Source: Symbiodinium natans (Eukaryota > Sar > Dinophyceae > Suessiales > Symbiodiniaceae). From it: DNA of 64,000 bases. The DNA lies in the NCBI GenBank assembly GCA_905221605.1, contig CAJNDS010000236.1:829501-893500 (forward strand), given 5' to 3'. Numbering within the stretch: position 1 is the first letter of the stretch; each line of letters starts with the position of its first letter. A program made the position numbers and the translations under genes. Below, piece by piece: positions 52,543 to 63,484 of the stretch. The notes beneath the pieces were generated by a model. That model ran no database searches. It had not been told where the DNA came from and saw only the letters and a program-made list of their open reading frames with translations.

Positions 52543-52735
52543 CTCTTGGAGGCTTCTTTCAACAACGTGAAACCCCAAGGGTTTAGGGTTTAGGGTTTAG
52601 GTTTTAGGGTTTAGGGTTTAGGGTTTAGGATGATAGGGATACCTTAGTGGGGATCCTTGTTATAAGGGGGATCCTACAATATGGGGGGTCTATATTGGGG
52701 GTCCCCAGTTTTCGTAAACTCACAGAAAGTATCTG

Positions 52736-52850
52736 GGTAGCCCAGTAACGACATGATAGTTATGAGGGGCCACTTTCTTGGGTTGGCTACTTTATAAGGG
52801 AGCAGAGACCCAAAGAAAAAAAAAAGGGCAACGGGTACCACTGGGCTACC
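52736..52850. mobile_element. MITE family GGTAGCCCAGT
   Basis: GGTAGCCCAGTAACGACATG to GGGTACCACTGGGCTACC; 11-base perfect inverted ends, 115 bp. Confidence 0.7.
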
Positions 52851-53419
52851 GAGGTATATACCTGGGCCTAAGAGGGGTTATCCTTGGGGAAAAGGTTCAA
52901 AAGGTCAGTATCGTCCTGTCATGGCTTCACGCAAAACATGTTCAATGCTAGCGACAGAACGATATAAGTTCTTTTCCGCAATGCATAGAACTATGCGCAA
53001 GTATCAAGTAGAAATCGGTACAAGTACAAGTACAACGATATTGGATTGAAGGATAATAGCGGCCTGTCTCTTGGTAACAAAAGCAAACAGGGACGTCATG
53101 CTGGCGAACTAAACGTTAAAGCCAAAGATGTGGGAAAGTCTGTTGGGAAGGCTTCCGTGTCAGGACGCTTGTCAAAAGTGCTCTGGTCACATAGAAAGAC
53201 TCATGATCGTGGGTTTTTCCATGTTGGGTCCTGTGGTCAAAAAGAAACAGGATGAGTGATGGGTGATACGGCTAGCCCTCGATCAGCCATGAAGACATCA
53301 GGTCATCGGCAAACCATTTCCGTGGCCTTCACAAGTGTTTGTGGAGCCCCTAGACCCTAACCCCTAAACTTTAGTATCTATGCCTATAGGCGCAACTACT
53401 ACGGTTCCAGGACTCTGCT

Positions 53420-53535
53420 TGGGTTCATGGGTACTTAAAACCCGTAATGTTAAGTCTGATTCTAACCGTCTTAGAAGACTTTGAGGGGCTTATAAGTACA
53501 TTGAGAATGGGGCTTAGAAGTACCCATGAACCTCC
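53420..53535. mobile_element. MITE family GGTTCATGGGTACTT
   Basis: GGGTTCATGGGTACTTAAAA and GAAGTACCCATGAACC are inverted ends; a second copy lies at 59805-59919. Confidence 0.65.
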
Positions 53536-53552
53536 AAGCCCTAAACCCTAAC

Positions 53553-53599
53553 CCTTCGCCTGCACGCCAGTCCCCTGGTGCGCGATGCGCACAGCCGGC
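53553..53599 (-). CDS. large repeat gene, exon at 53.6 kb
   Basis: Acceptor CCTCCCCAG|GCC, donor AAGG|GTTAGGG. A 47-base island; frames AGCAHRAPGDWRAGE or PAVRIAHQGTGVQAK are both open. Confidence 0.4.
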
Positions 53600-54055
53600 C
53601 TGGGGAGGATCAGGGTTTAGGGTTTAGGGTGTAGGGTTTAGGGTCAGCAGAGGTCGCATTTGGAAATTCAAAACTTTATATGGGCTCTTTTGAGAATCTC
53701 TGTCGCAATATTCCTTTAGAACCCTATACACCCTAAACCCCTGAACCCTAATTCCTAAACTCTAAAAATAATAGTTTAGGGTAGCAAGAAGACCCGAAGT
53801 CGATGCCCTCGGAGCCCTGAACCCAAACCTCTTAAATGTGCACAGACACACCATGACATGGCCAGTTAGGCTGGCAGGGTTAGCTAGATGCGCAGGGGAC
53901 GGTTGACGGCGGTCTTGTTGCGGCACTGCAAACTACTGTTGGCTTAAGAACCCCCACAATTTCAACTAGCAATCCCTATGTTGCCCTTATAAGGAAGAAT
54001 ATTTTTGATTTGCAAAGTCAGGCGCCGGGAGGCGGAGTCTCGGGCTAGACTCGAC

Positions 54056-54115
54056 CTGACGGACTGACGTCTCAGAGCCCCACGAGACGGTGTAACCATT
54101 GCTGTCGATGGTGAC
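54056..54115 (-). CDS. large repeat gene, exon at 54.1 kb
   Basis: Acceptor CTGCAAG|GTC, donor CGTCAG|GTCGAG. Exactly 20 codons VTIDSNGYTVSWGSETSVRQ. Conventional splice sites without adjacent telomere repeats. Confidence 0.6.
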
Positions 54116-55216
54116 CTTGCAGAACCGGCTCTAGGTTTCTAGGTGCCCCACCCCCCCCCCCCCAAAAAAAAAAAAAAACAAAAAAATGTAAAACCAGTTG
54201 CACAACTACAGCTCCCATACTTACAGCCCCAGACCTAAACCCCGTGACGAGCCCACGCCAGGGCACCGGAGGGCCTCTTGGCCCTTCGAAAAGCATCGGA
54301 GGGGCTTGGGGGTTTTAAGGTTTTCGGATTCTGGGGCCCCTAAACCTACTTGGTTTAGGGTTTAGGGTTTAGGGTTTAGGGCTTAGGGTTTAGGGTTTAG
54401 GGTTTAGGGTTTAGGGTTTAGGGTTTAGGGTTTAGGGTTTAGGGTTTAGGGTTTCGGGTTTAGGGTTTCGGGCCTGAAGCCTCAAGATCCCCAAGCCCCC
54501 GGAACTCGAGCTCAAAATTGACCTTGGACCCTTAAGGTGGTGCGCTTGGGCTTGAGGCCATATGAGGACGATAGTCAGGGAAACCCTTAGGGGTGCAACC
54601 TTAGGACGACGAGTCTTAACCCTTGGGACCCCAAAACCCTAAACCGCAAAGCCCTACAACCCCTAACCCTAAACCCTAAACCCTACAACCCCTAACCCTA
54701 AACCCTAAACCCTAAACCCTAAACCCTAAAGCCTGAACCCTAAACCCTAAACCCTAAACCCTAAACCCTATAAACCCTAAACTAAACCCTAAGCTCTACA
54801 ACCCCGAAGTAGGGCTTGGAAGGCAGAAGCCCTATGAACCCTCAGCAACCCTACGGCCCGAATCCCCAAACAGTGCACCTCCCATTTTGGGGCGCGCGGG
54901 CTTTAGGAAACAGGTTTGGGCTTAGAGTTTATAGGGTTTAGGGTTTAGGGTTTGGGGTTTAGGGTTTAGGGTTCAGGGTTTAGGGTTTAGGGTTTAGGGC
55001 TTAGGGTTTAGGGTTTAGGGCTTCGGGTCGCAGGGCAAGCTGCTGTTGTGTTTGACCCGTAGGTCGAACATGTGCGTCGGCACGCCGAGGAATCGCCCGC
55101 CTCGGCATCAGGGGGGCTTGGGGCTTCGGGTTTGCCATGGAAGTCTAAACCCTAAACCCTGAACCCTAAACTCTAAACCCTAAACCCTAAACCCCAAACC
55201 CTTTAAGCTTCTAGGG

Positions 55217-55327
55217 TTGGGATGTTCACCCTCATACCAGCTGCCCTGAATAGGGATTATGGTAACGCCTCGTCTATTTCCAGTTGAGGACTGTTAGTAT
55301 AAGGATGTATAAGGGTGGGCATCCCAA
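55217..55327. mobile_element. MITE family GGGATGTTCCCCC, diverged
   Basis: TTGGGATGTTCACCCTCATA to AAGGGTGGGCATCCCAA, 111 bp; contains AGTTGAGGACTGTTAGTA. Confidence 0.65.
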
Positions 55328-55738
55328 CTCTCGGGGTTCAAAGGCTTAGACCGAGACCACTTTACAAGGAATAAGACCGCAGAGCTTTTAACATTGAAGT
55401 CCAAATCGACCCAGTTTAGGGATATGGGGGGCACCTCTCTGGTTGAGGGTTTAGGGTTTAGGGCAGTATAAGGGCCAAATTCGGAGCATATTGAGGGGAA
55501 CCTTTAGGGGTACAGCCTTAGGGAGTCTTCATCCTTTGAGTAAAGGTAACAGAACACATTATACCCCCCAGCACCAAAAACGCCATGAACCCCAAAATCC
55601 CTCACACCCCAAGAGCGCCAAGTCCTTTCAGCCCCTCACCAAACCTCATGTTTCAAACCCGTACGCCGCAAACCCCCGAAACCCGAAACCCGAAACCCGA
55701 AACCCTAAACCCTAAACCCTAAACCCTAAACCCTAAAC

Positions 55739-55819
55739 CCGACACAACGACCCTCGAGCCCCGTGGCCTGGAGCACGCCACTGTTGCACGCGAGCCTCGG
55801 GGCACCGCGCACGTTGAAG
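55739..55819 (-). CDS. large repeat gene, exon at 55.8 kb
   Basis: Acceptor CGCCCCAG|C, donor CGG|GTTTAGGG. Peptide FNVRGAPRLACNSGVLQATG then LEGRCV, a CNSGVL module. Other frames are also open. Confidence 0.5.
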
Positions 55820-56009
55820 CTGGGGCGGGTGACTCGGGGTTTAGGGTGTAGGGTTCAGGGTTGAGGGTTTAGAGTTCGGGGAATTTAGGCTTCAGGGACA
55901 GCAGGGTTTAGGGATTTAAGGGTTCAGGGGATTCCGAGGGTCAAAGAAATCAGGATTCAGGGGTTGAGGGTGTCGGGGATTTAGGGCTTTAGGGTTTCGC
56001 CGTTGCATG

Positions 56010-56103
56010 GCGGGTAGGTACCTAGGGAGCCTTAGGGAGTAGTAGGGAGTATTAGGGAACCTTGGGTTATATATCACCCTTGAGCCCCCCTCCCTTAAGA
56101 ACC
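56010..56103. mobile_element. dispersed repeat, GGTACCTAGGGA family
   Basis: Same block order as 34799-34912 (GGTACCTAGGGAGCCTTAGG, CCCCCCTCCCTTAAGAA). Confidence 0.5.
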
Positions 56104-56634
56104 CTCTATCTAAGTTCCCTAAACCCGAAACCCGACACCCCGGACCCCGAAATCCTGAAGCCCTGAAACCCTGAAAACCCCTGAAAACCCTAAACCCTAA
56201 AAACCCTGAAGCACGGAACCCAAAGCCTCTCGCAGAACCCGTGACCCTGCAAAACCTCTGAAACCCTTCTGAAGACCCTATAACCCTTATTAAATCCAAA
56301 AAACCCTAAGCCCTACCCTTGTTAACCCTATAAACCCCCTATAAACCCTATTAAACCAAAGAAAAACCCTATAGACCCTATAAACCCCTCCTGAACCCAG
56401 ACCCTTATTGACCCTATAAACCCTACTAAACCGTATAGGCGCTATAAAGCCTACTAAGCCCTATGAAGCCCTCAAGCCCTAAACCCCTAAACCCTGCTAC
56501 CCTTCTTAACCCTATATTAAACCCCTATTCAAACCCTATAAGCCCTTCTAAACCCTATAATGCCCCATAAACCCCTATTAAACCCTATAATACCCTGTAA
56601 ACCCCTATTAATCCCCTACTAAGCTCTATGAAGC

Positions 56635-56705
56635 CCTCAAGTTGTGGGGGCCCAGCTCGAAGTCGCCGCTCCACTCCACGTTCACATCGCCGCACTGGCC
56701 TGCGC
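56635..56705 (-). CDS. large repeat gene, exon at 56.7 kb
   Basis: Acceptor TCTGCCAG|GC, GC donor. Peptide AGQCGDVNVEWSGDFELGPH, the CGDVNVEWSG module. In phase with 57291. Confidence 0.65.
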
Positions 56706-57290
56706 CTGGCAGAAAACCGGGGGAGCTCAGCAGCCTTGGGTTTAGGGTTTAGGGTTTAGGGTTTCGGGTTTAGGGTTTAGGGTTTAGGGTTTAGGGTTCA
56801 GGGTTTAGGGTTGAGGGTTCAGGGTTCAGGGTTCAGGGGCCTACAGGTTGCTTGCTGCTTCGTAGTGGTTTGGGAGTGGGGGGGCCGGAGTTAACTATAC
56901 GGTCCCTGTTCGATGGGGCCACACGGGCCACGTACCCCTCAAAGGAACTTGGAGAAGCTCATGGGTACCCTAAACCCTAAACCCTGAACCCTGAACCCTA
57001 AACCCTAAAACCCCAGGCAAAACTGAACTTACGAGCCGTCTGAGTCCTCTAAATAGGTTCCAAGTAGACTTAGACTTGGGGTGATAAGCTAAACCCTAAA
57101 CCCTAAATCCTAAATCCTAAACCACAGACTTATGAAGTTCTCAAAATAATAGGTGCCTTTTTGGGGCGCCCAATCATTAGGGGCCGCCATGAGATGAGTA
57201 GCCCCCGAAAGGGGCCCGGAATTTGGAGAAGTGACCATATGGAACCCTAAACCCCAAACCCTCAACCCCTAAACCCTAAACCCTAACTAC

Positions 57291-57356
57291 TGTGAGGCCT
57301 GAGGTTTCCAGAAAACTGGGGGTGGATTTGGGGGGTCTCGTAACAACTACACTCGC
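57291..57356 (-). CDS. large repeat gene, exon at 57.3 kb
   Basis: Acceptor TTTGCCAG|GC, donor CACA|GTAGTTAGGG. The frame in phase with both neighbours reads ECSCYETPQIHPQFSGNLRP. Confidence 0.5.
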
Positions 57357-57490
57357 CTGGCAAATTTAGGGAGTAGGGTTTAGGGTTGAGAGTCCTAAAC
57401 CCTAAACCCTAAACCCTAAACCCTAAACCCTAAACCCTAAACCCTAAACCCTAAACCCTAAACCGAACCCCTAAACCCTAAACCCTAAAC

Positions 57491-57551
57491 TGGGCACGCG
57501 GCCGGTCGAGCCGCTTGCGATCTGTGCCGCAGGGTACAGGAGGCCGGACGC
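57491..57551 (-). CDS. large repeat gene, exon at 57.5 kb
   Basis: Acceptor TGAGCCAG|GCG, donor CCCA|GTTTAGGG. Peptide ASGLLYPAAQIASGSTGRVP, chosen for phase with 58160 and 57291. Confidence 0.45.
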
Positions 57552-57899
57552 CTGGCTCAGTTCTCTAAATAAGGGTTTATATAGGGTTTAGGGTTTAGGG
57601 TTTAGGGCTGAGTTCATAAGCCCCAGAAAAGTGGATTGTAGAATCCCAAAACGTGTAAAGTGTATCCACTCAGCTACTCAGATCATAAGGCGGGCCCTAA
57701 TGTTTAGGTACCCAAAATAGGGAGAGACTGTAGGTTACCCTATAATTCAAGGACCTCACTACTATGTCCTTGGGTGTTCTAGTAACCTAAGGAACCCTGA
57801 GCCCTAAACCCAAACTCATGATGCTTCTTTCTCTCACTCAAAACACCCGCAGAGCCTAGGCCCCGCAACTCTGAAACTCCAGGTCTCCAAAACCTTGAA

Positions 57900-58147
57900 A
57901 CCCTCCAAACCTATAAACCCTATAAACCCTATAAACCCTATAAACCCTATAAACCCTATAAACCCTATAAACCCTATAAACCCTATAAACCCTACACACC
58001 CTATAAACCCTATCAAGTCTATCAACTCTATCAACTCTATCAACCCTATAAACCCTATAAACCCTATAAACCCCCTAAACCCTAAACCCTAAACCCTAAA
58101 CCCTAAACCCTAAACCCTAAACCCTAAACCCTAAACCCTAAACCCTA
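57900..58147. repeat. CCCTATAAA and CCCTAAA tandem arrays
   Basis: About a dozen 9-base AACCCTATA units pass into canonical 7-base CCCTAAA units, all in CCCTAAA orientation directly left of the exon at 58160. The 9-mer looks like a telomere-repeat derivative with TA inserted. Confidence 0.85.
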
Positions 58148-58159
58148 TCAACCTCACAC

Positions 58160-58228
58160 CCCCTTCCCGCCCCTCCCGGCCCCGTGCAGTGTGGCAGCCA
58201 CGAAGTCCCAAGGCTCGCAGGGCTTGAC
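58160..58228 (-). CDS. large repeat gene, exon at 58.2 kb
   Basis: Acceptor CATCCCAG|GTC, donor AAGGGG|GTGTGAGG. Peptide VKPCEPWDFVAATLHGAGRG; 23 codons exactly, in phase with 58762 and 57491. Other frames are also open. Confidence 0.45.
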
Positions 58229-58445
58229 CTGGGATGGAGGTTTAGGGTTTAGGGTTTAGGGTTTAGGGTTTAGGGTTTAGGGTTTAGGGTTTAGGGTTTG
58301 GGGTTTAGGGTTTAGGGTTTAGGGTTTAGGTTTTTTTTTAGGGTCCCTAGGGTATGGCAGGACGCGGGTACGATGTAGGATTTAGGATGATCCCTGAGAC
58401 CAAATCTCAAACACTATCAAATTTAGGATTCAGTTTCTTTACTAG

Positions 58446-58551
58446 ACCCAGGAGTAACCTGCGAATAAACGGGTACCCTTTTTGGTTTTAAGGGGATTAT
58501 CTAAGGGAACCCCAACTCAAAAAAAAATAAGGGCCTACTCCTGGTCCTAGC
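58446..58551. mobile_element. MITE family CCCAGGAGTAACCTAGG
   Basis: CCCAGGAGTAACCTGCGAAT to GGGCCTACTCCTGGTCCTAG; the clearest inverted ends of the family (CCAGGAGTA / TACTCCTGG). Confidence 0.65.
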
Positions 58552-58761
58552 TTAGGATGCTTTTGAGCCTTTTTCTGGCTCTCCGAAATTGCCATAGGGC
58601 TCCAAGCCCTATCGAGGTCCACTGGGGCTTATAAGCCTTACGACGCGGCTTTGTCCTCATGTAGGTGCTTCCAGAAATATGACTCCCACGATTATCGGAA
58701 CCCCAAAGCAAGCACCTCTAAATTCCGGAAGCCCTAAACCCTAAACCCCAAAACCCTAAAC

Positions 58762-58858
58762 CCCCTTCGACAGGCCAGGAAAGGCCCGCGCGTTGCATGA
58801 GCTGGAGGCCAGCGACACGGCTCCCCGGGAGCATGAGATGGTCAAGGTGCCCGTGTAC
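58762..58858 (-). CDS. large repeat gene, exon at 58.8 kb
   Basis: Acceptor CGCCTAG|G, donor GGGG|GTTTAGGG. Peptide YTGTLTISCSRGAVSLASSS then CNARAFPGLSKG, a GTLxxxCxxGxxSxxxxxC module. The opposite strand is also open here, but the module match favours minus. Confidence 0.6.
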
Positions 58859-59310
58859 CTAGGCGAAGGCGCCCTAAGAAAGGGCTTAGGGTTTAGGGCT
58901 GAGTTCATAAGCCCCAAAAAAGTGTACGCTTTCCGTTCTCAAGGGGAGTCTAGTAGCCCAAAAAGTGCAAAGTGTTCATTCATTGCAACTACTAAGAGGG
59001 GCCTTAATAATTGGAATAGGCTTTTGGGAAGTTTTCCAATAAAATTATATCGGGACCATCTATTAGTATGCATTCCCACTCCTATATTAAACTCTACTTC
59101 GACGCTTGCGAAATAAGGGGTACCTTTTTGGAGTCCTTATTCGGGGATTCTACAATATTGAGTCGTAACAGGGGTCCTTGCTATCGTACACTCTCACTTG
59201 AAACGCCTGGGACCAAAAACACAAGGGTACACAGGCCGTCACTGCGGGGTGCTCAAGGTGTGCTTATGGCTTCGGGTTCGACTGTGCGATGCCCAAAATG
59301 CAAGTCCCAC

Positions 59311-59378
59311 CCTATACAGCCGCGGCAGCTCGGCCCGCGGCTGCGCGTTCACTTCCTCACAAAGCTGCTCGATGGATC
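59311..59378 (-). CDS. large repeat gene, exon at 59.3 kb
   Basis: Acceptor TTGGCAG|GA, donor TATAGG|GTGGGA. Peptide SIEQLCEEVNAQPRAELPRL. In phase with 59433. Confidence 0.55.
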
Positions 59379-59432
59379 CTGCCAAGGCAAGGGATAGTTG
59401 AAACCTTAAACCCTAAACCCTAAACCCTGAAC

Positions 59433-59514
59433 TGGTTGCTTGTGGGCGATGCAGTGCATCAATGATTCCTGACACCTCCAGGTTCACCATGTTGCTGCCG
59501 CCCGTTGCATGTTG
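59433..59514 (-). CDS. large repeat gene, exon at 59.5 kb
   Basis: Acceptor CCGTAAAG|CAA, donor ACCA|GTTCAGGGTTTAGGG. Peptide QHATGGSNMVNLEVSGIIDA, the MVNLEVSG module. In phase with both neighbours. Confidence 0.6.
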
Positions 59515-59804
59515 CTTTACGGTTTAGGGTTTAGGGTTTTCTTTGGGGTATTGCCCGAGACAGGGAAGGTAGCAAGCGCGCCCGGGTTGAGGGTTTTGCG
59601 GGTGGAATCTTACTTGTAAACGCCTGGTCCCCTCCCTGGCACCCACATGTGAGGGCAGCAGTACAAAAGGAGGCAAGTTACCTTAAACCCTAAACCCTAA
59701 ACTAGGATCATCTGAATCAGACCACACGCAAGCAGAAAGTCATTCCCGCCATCACAACTTCCCTTCGATCCAAGCCCAAAACCCTGGACCCAAACCCCAA
59801 CTTT

Positions 59805-59919
59805 GAGGTTCATGGGTACTTCTAACCCGAATCATGACTGTACTTATAAGTCCTCTAGGTCCTCGAAGTAGGTTATAAGTAGACTTGTAATTTGGGGTAA
59901 GAAGTACCCCTGAACCTCC
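59805..59919. mobile_element. MITE family GGTTCATGGGTACTT
   Basis: GAGGTTCATGGGTACTTCTA to AAGAAGTACCCCTGAACCTC, 115 bp with long inverted ends. Confidence 0.7.
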
Positions 59920-60435
59920 AAACAGACCTGGAAACCCCCATCTAGAATCGGGCTCCTTACTCTCTGTCTCTGACCCTAAACCCTAAATCCTAAACCCGAA
60001 ACCCTAAACCCTAAACCCTAAACCCTAAACCCCTAAACCCCTAAACCCCTAAACCCTAAACACTAAACCCTAAACTCTAAACCCTAAACCCTAAACCCGA
60101 AACCCCAAACCCCTGAACCCTGACTTGCCCGGGAGCCCTACTCTGGTACCCTCAACCTAGGGAACATGATTCGGATGCTAAAAAAAGGGGCGCAAGAACT
60201 TCGGAAACCGAAGCCTGGACCCCCAAACCCGCACCCGGTGCCCTGAAAGCTAAGCCTAAAAAATTGAAAGGGCACATTAGGGGTTTACAAGTAGACCCTC
60301 CACAGGGCCCCGAGCTCTAAACCCTAAACCCTAAACCCTAAACCCTAAACCCTAAACCCTAAACCCTAAACCCTAAACCCTAAACCCTAAACCCTAACCC
60401 TAAACCCCAAACCCTAAACCCCCTTGGCCCTAAAC

Positions 60436-60494
60436 CCGTCTGCCTCCGTGGCTGAGCGCCTCCGAAGCGGCCACTTGGTTGGTGGAGCTGCCCA
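60436..60494 (-). CDS. large repeat gene, exon at 60.5 kb
   Basis: Acceptor AGGTCACAG|TG, donor ACGG|GTTTAGGG. Peptide GSSTNQVAASEALSHGGRR. In phase with 61427 and 59433. Confidence 0.5.
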
Positions 60495-60878
60495 CTGTGA
60501 CCTCGTTTAGGGTTTAGGGTTTAGGGTTTGGGGTTTGGGGTTTGGGGTTTAGGAGTTTCGGGGTTTAGGGTTTAGGGGTTCGGGGTTAGGGGTTAAGGGT
60601 TTAGGGTTTAGGGGTTCGGCGGTTGAGGGTTACGGGGTTTAGGGTTTGGGGTTTAGGGGTTCGGGGGTTGAGCGTTAAGAGGTTTAGGGTTGAGGGGTCT
60701 GGAGGCTTCGAGGCTTGGGGGTTTGGGGGTTCAGGGGTGGGTGGTTTCTGGGTGGGTCGAAGGTCTGGCCTTTGGGGTTTGCAGCTGCTTTGGGGGTCAG
60801 AGCTCTTAGGTGCACGCAACTAGTGGATGCTGGAGGAGCTTCTGATCTACACCAGAAGCAAAGTATCGAAGGGTAGTC

Positions 60879-61012
60879 ACATGGTCCTGAGTCTGAGCCC
60901 GCGAAAGGGTACCCCTTACATACCCCCTTGTTTACCCCTGCACATCAGAACCCTTTCCAGGTCCAAGGAGGTTAGGGACCATACTAAGGGCCCATATAAC
61001 TACCCTTAGAAA
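60879..61012. mobile_element. MITE family CTAAGGGTGGCTACATGGTCCC
   Basis: GGGTAGTCACATGGTCC to GGGCCCATATAACTACCCTT with TACCCCTTACATACCCCC inside; third copy of the family. Confidence 0.5.
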
Positions 61013-61175
61013 ATCCAAGTGCGTAGTCCTCCTGTGCTATCTCGGCGTTGTCTTTCTTACACCCTACTGACGTGCGAGGAAGGTTTGCCACAAGCAGTCG
61101 CTACTTAGCACAGGACCCCCCCCCAAACGGGAGCCTCATCTGATTCAGACCACTCATTGATCATTGTCCAGAACT

Positions 61176-61287
61176 AGGTTGCCCAGTAACCTAGGATGAA
61201 AAAGGGTGCCCTTTTTTGCTTCAAGGGGTTTATAAGGGAACCTAAACCTACCAAAAAGGGAATAAGGGTACTACTGGGCATCCTAGA
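61176..61287. mobile_element. MITE family CCCAGGAGTAACCTAGG, variant ends
   Basis: GGTTGCCCAGTAACCTAGGA to GTACTACTGGGCATCCTAG. The ends look like a hybrid of this family and the GGTAGCCCAGT family, suggesting the two are related. Confidence 0.5.
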
Positions 61288-61426
61288 GAAACAACGGTGG
61301 CCTTTCGGTTTACAGGGCAAGACAACCTGCAGAGAAGAAGGGCCTGCTCTCGGTCCTAGTTATCGAGTACCCCCAACCCCCCCGTAAAACCCCTAAACCC
61401 TAAACCCTAAACCCTAAACCCTAAAC

Positions 61427-61532
61427 TCCCAGTCCCTGGTGCAGCACTGGCTGGGCGCCGGGCGTCCACCGTATCCGTGGCCAAGCAGCCCCGCTCGGTG
61501 CACTGGGAGATGTCCGCAGACAAGGTGCCGGT
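61427..61532 (-). CDS. large repeat gene, exon at 61.5 kb
   Basis: Acceptor ACTGCTCAG|ACC, donor GGGA|GTTTAGGG. Peptide TGTLSADISQCTERGCLATD, the GTLx6Cx3C module. In phase with 61627 and 60436. Confidence 0.65.
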
Positions 61533-61626
61533 CTGAGCAGTGAAGCTTAGGGTTTAGGGTGGGGGTGTAGGGTTTCGGGTTTGGGGTTTAGGGTTATAAA
61601 GCATCGAAAAAGAGAGTATGGAGGAC

Positions 61627-61720
61627 GGTGCGTCCGCGTAGATCTAGGCGTCTGGCCGTGCAGGACAGCGTGTAGAGACCCGTGAAGCCGGCGTGCAGGC
61701 CCGAACATGCGATGTTGAAC
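61627..61720 (-). CDS. large repeat gene, exon at 61.7 kb
   Basis: Acceptor CGGGCAAG|G, donor CACC|GTCCTC. Peptide FNIACSGLHAGFTGLYTLSC then TARRLDLRGRT. In phase with 61986 and 61427. Confidence 0.65.
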
Positions 61721-61985
61721 CTTGCCCGGGCACAAGGACAGACCTACTTCTCCAAGAGCCAAGGAAAAACAGCTTAACCTCTATTCTTCCCACTACATAA
61801 GCAAACGCAAAGAGCTTAAAGTTCTACTATTGGCTAAGCAAGCAAACCCTAAGCCTAAACCCTAAAAGCCCTAAACCCTATTTACTATAAACCCTAAACC
61901 CTATAACCTATAAACCCTAAACCCCAAACCCTATTTACTATAAACCCTAAAAACCCTAAACCCTAAAGTAAGCAGAAGAACCGAC

Positions 61986-62053
61986 CCTGTGGGACACGCG
62001 ACATGAGGCCCGGGCTCTGTCTCCCCACTGAGCAGCGTGGCGGATGGGCTCAC
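61986..62053 (-). CDS. large repeat gene, exon at 62.0 kb
   Basis: Acceptor CTATTACAG|GTG, donor CAGG|GTCGGT. Peptide VSPSATLLSGETEPGPHVAC, homologous to the 38047 exon. In phase with 62213 and 61627. Confidence 0.7.
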
Positions 62054-62212
62054 CTGTAATAGACATCTGGCAGCTCTTACAATGTTCTTACAAGGATGGT
62101 TTAGGGTTTAAGGGTTTCGGGTTTCGGGTTTACTATACTAACTGTAGCTAATTCAAGTCCAAGTCATGCTCTCACAACTGCCGACAGGACAGTGGCCATC
62201 GCAACACGCTAC

Positions 62213-62292
62213 GCAGTGCAAGAGTAGGGCCGGGACAGCGACCGTGCTGTCCGCCAAGGTGACATCCAAGCTGGTCGTGGTGGCGCATGCAG
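62213..62292 (-). CDS. large repeat gene, exon at 62.3 kb
   Basis: Acceptor CTGCCAAG|CT, donor CTGC|GTAGCG. Peptide ACATTTSLDVTLADSTVAVP then ALLLHC. In phase with 61986. Confidence 0.6.
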
Positions 62293-62747
62293 CTTGGCAG
62301 TTTGAAATATCGAAGCCTCGGAACACAGGGCGGCTTACAAAATTCGGGGCACCTCGTTTGGGTTTCTTGCGAGAAGGGAATCCTACTATTTGGGGACTAC
62401 ATTTGGGGTCCCTTACCTTAGCTTTGGAGTAGACCCTGGAAAAAAAGTGTATACTTTTTAGGTAATAAGTAGCAATAATAGGAACCCAGAACCAAAAAAA
62501 GTATTAAAGTATAGTACTCCAAAGCCCAGTTACTTTCTTAAACGCCCACATTGAGAGCGTAAGGAGTGAGCACTGAGTAGCGTAACGAGGGACATGCAAC
62601 ACCAGGTTTAGAACACCCAAAGATCCGCAACCCATGCAGCCACTAACCCTGAAGACTCCAAGAAAACCCTCAAGCCTTATCCCTAAAGCCGGAAATCCAA
62701 AACTCTAAGCCCCGCCAAAAATCCACGCAAACCCCACTCAAAAGCAC

Positions 62748-62836
62748 CCTCCTGCCCTCTCGGGCGCATGACTCATGTTGAGGCCCGGGCTCAGCGTTCC
62801 CAGGTTGCAGCTGAGTGTAAAGCTGTTGCCCCAAGC
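62748..62836 (-). CDS. large repeat gene, exon at 62.8 kb
   Basis: Acceptor TGCCACCCAG|GC after a pyrimidine stretch, donor GG|GTGCTT. Peptide AWGNSFTLSCNLGTLSPGLN then MSHAPERAGG, the FxLxCxxGxLSPG module. Confidence 0.65.
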
Positions 62837-63182
62837 CTGGGTGGCATAGAATAGAGGTTCGGGTCTAGGGTTTAGGGTTTGGGGTTTAGGGTTTGGGGTT
62901 TGGGGTTCAACCCTCAAACCCCTCAAACCCCTCAAAACCCAAGAAACCCCAAAAACCCCAATCCTAGCGGCCTGGGCTGTCACAAACCCCAAACCCCAAA
63001 CCCCAACCCTAAACCTTCTGACCTCAAACCCTAAACCCTAAACCCGAAACCCTAAACCCTAAACCCTACAAAAAAAAACCTGAGGCGGTTTGCAGGCAGA
63101 ATGTCCGGATGGTCCCGGACCAAACCCTAAACCCTAAACCCTAAATCCTAAACCCTAAACCCTAAACCCTAAACCAAGTCTT

Positions 63183-63294
63183 GGTAGCCCAGTAGCCATA
63201 TTATGATAAGGGTACCCTTTTTTGGGCTGGCGACTTTACAAAGGGAACCTAGAACAACAAAGAGGGGCAAACAAAAGGGTAACACTGGGCTACC
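63183..63294. mobile_element. MITE family GGTAGCCCAGT
   Basis: GGTAGCCCAGTAGCCATATT to GGGTAACACTGGGCTACC; 11-base inverted ends, 112 bp. Confidence 0.7.
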
Positions 63295-63360
63295 TGGATG
63301 TCTTGAACATCCTCAACCCAAACCCTCTGTAAACCTTACACCCCAAACCCTCGAAGCCCT

Positions 63361-63481
63361 GGACCCTACTGGTAACTTCGTGACTTCCTCTTGGCGCTCG
63401 GGAAGGTTTAGGGTCCTAGAAGCCCTAAACCCTACTGGTAACTTCGTGAGTTCCTCTTGGCGCTCGGGAAGGTTTAGGGCT
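63361..63481. repeat. 66-bp tandem duplication
   Basis: CCCTACTGGTAACTTCGTGA ... CTTGGCGCTCGGGAAGGTTTAG occurs twice, 66 bases apart, with two differences. It abuts the exon at 63485. Confidence 0.85.
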
Positions 63482-63484
63482 AGG

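Noticed and set aside
55021-55130. GC-rich island with open minus frame GVPTHMFDLRVKHNSSLPCD
   Set aside because: Its flanking repeats have the intron-type order and no clear acceptor was found, so it was left out of the exon list.
58793-58890. Plus-strand frame MHELEASDTAPREHEMVKVP
   Set aside because: Plausible by itself, but the minus strand gives the conserved GTLTISCSRG module with good splice sites and phase to the next exon.
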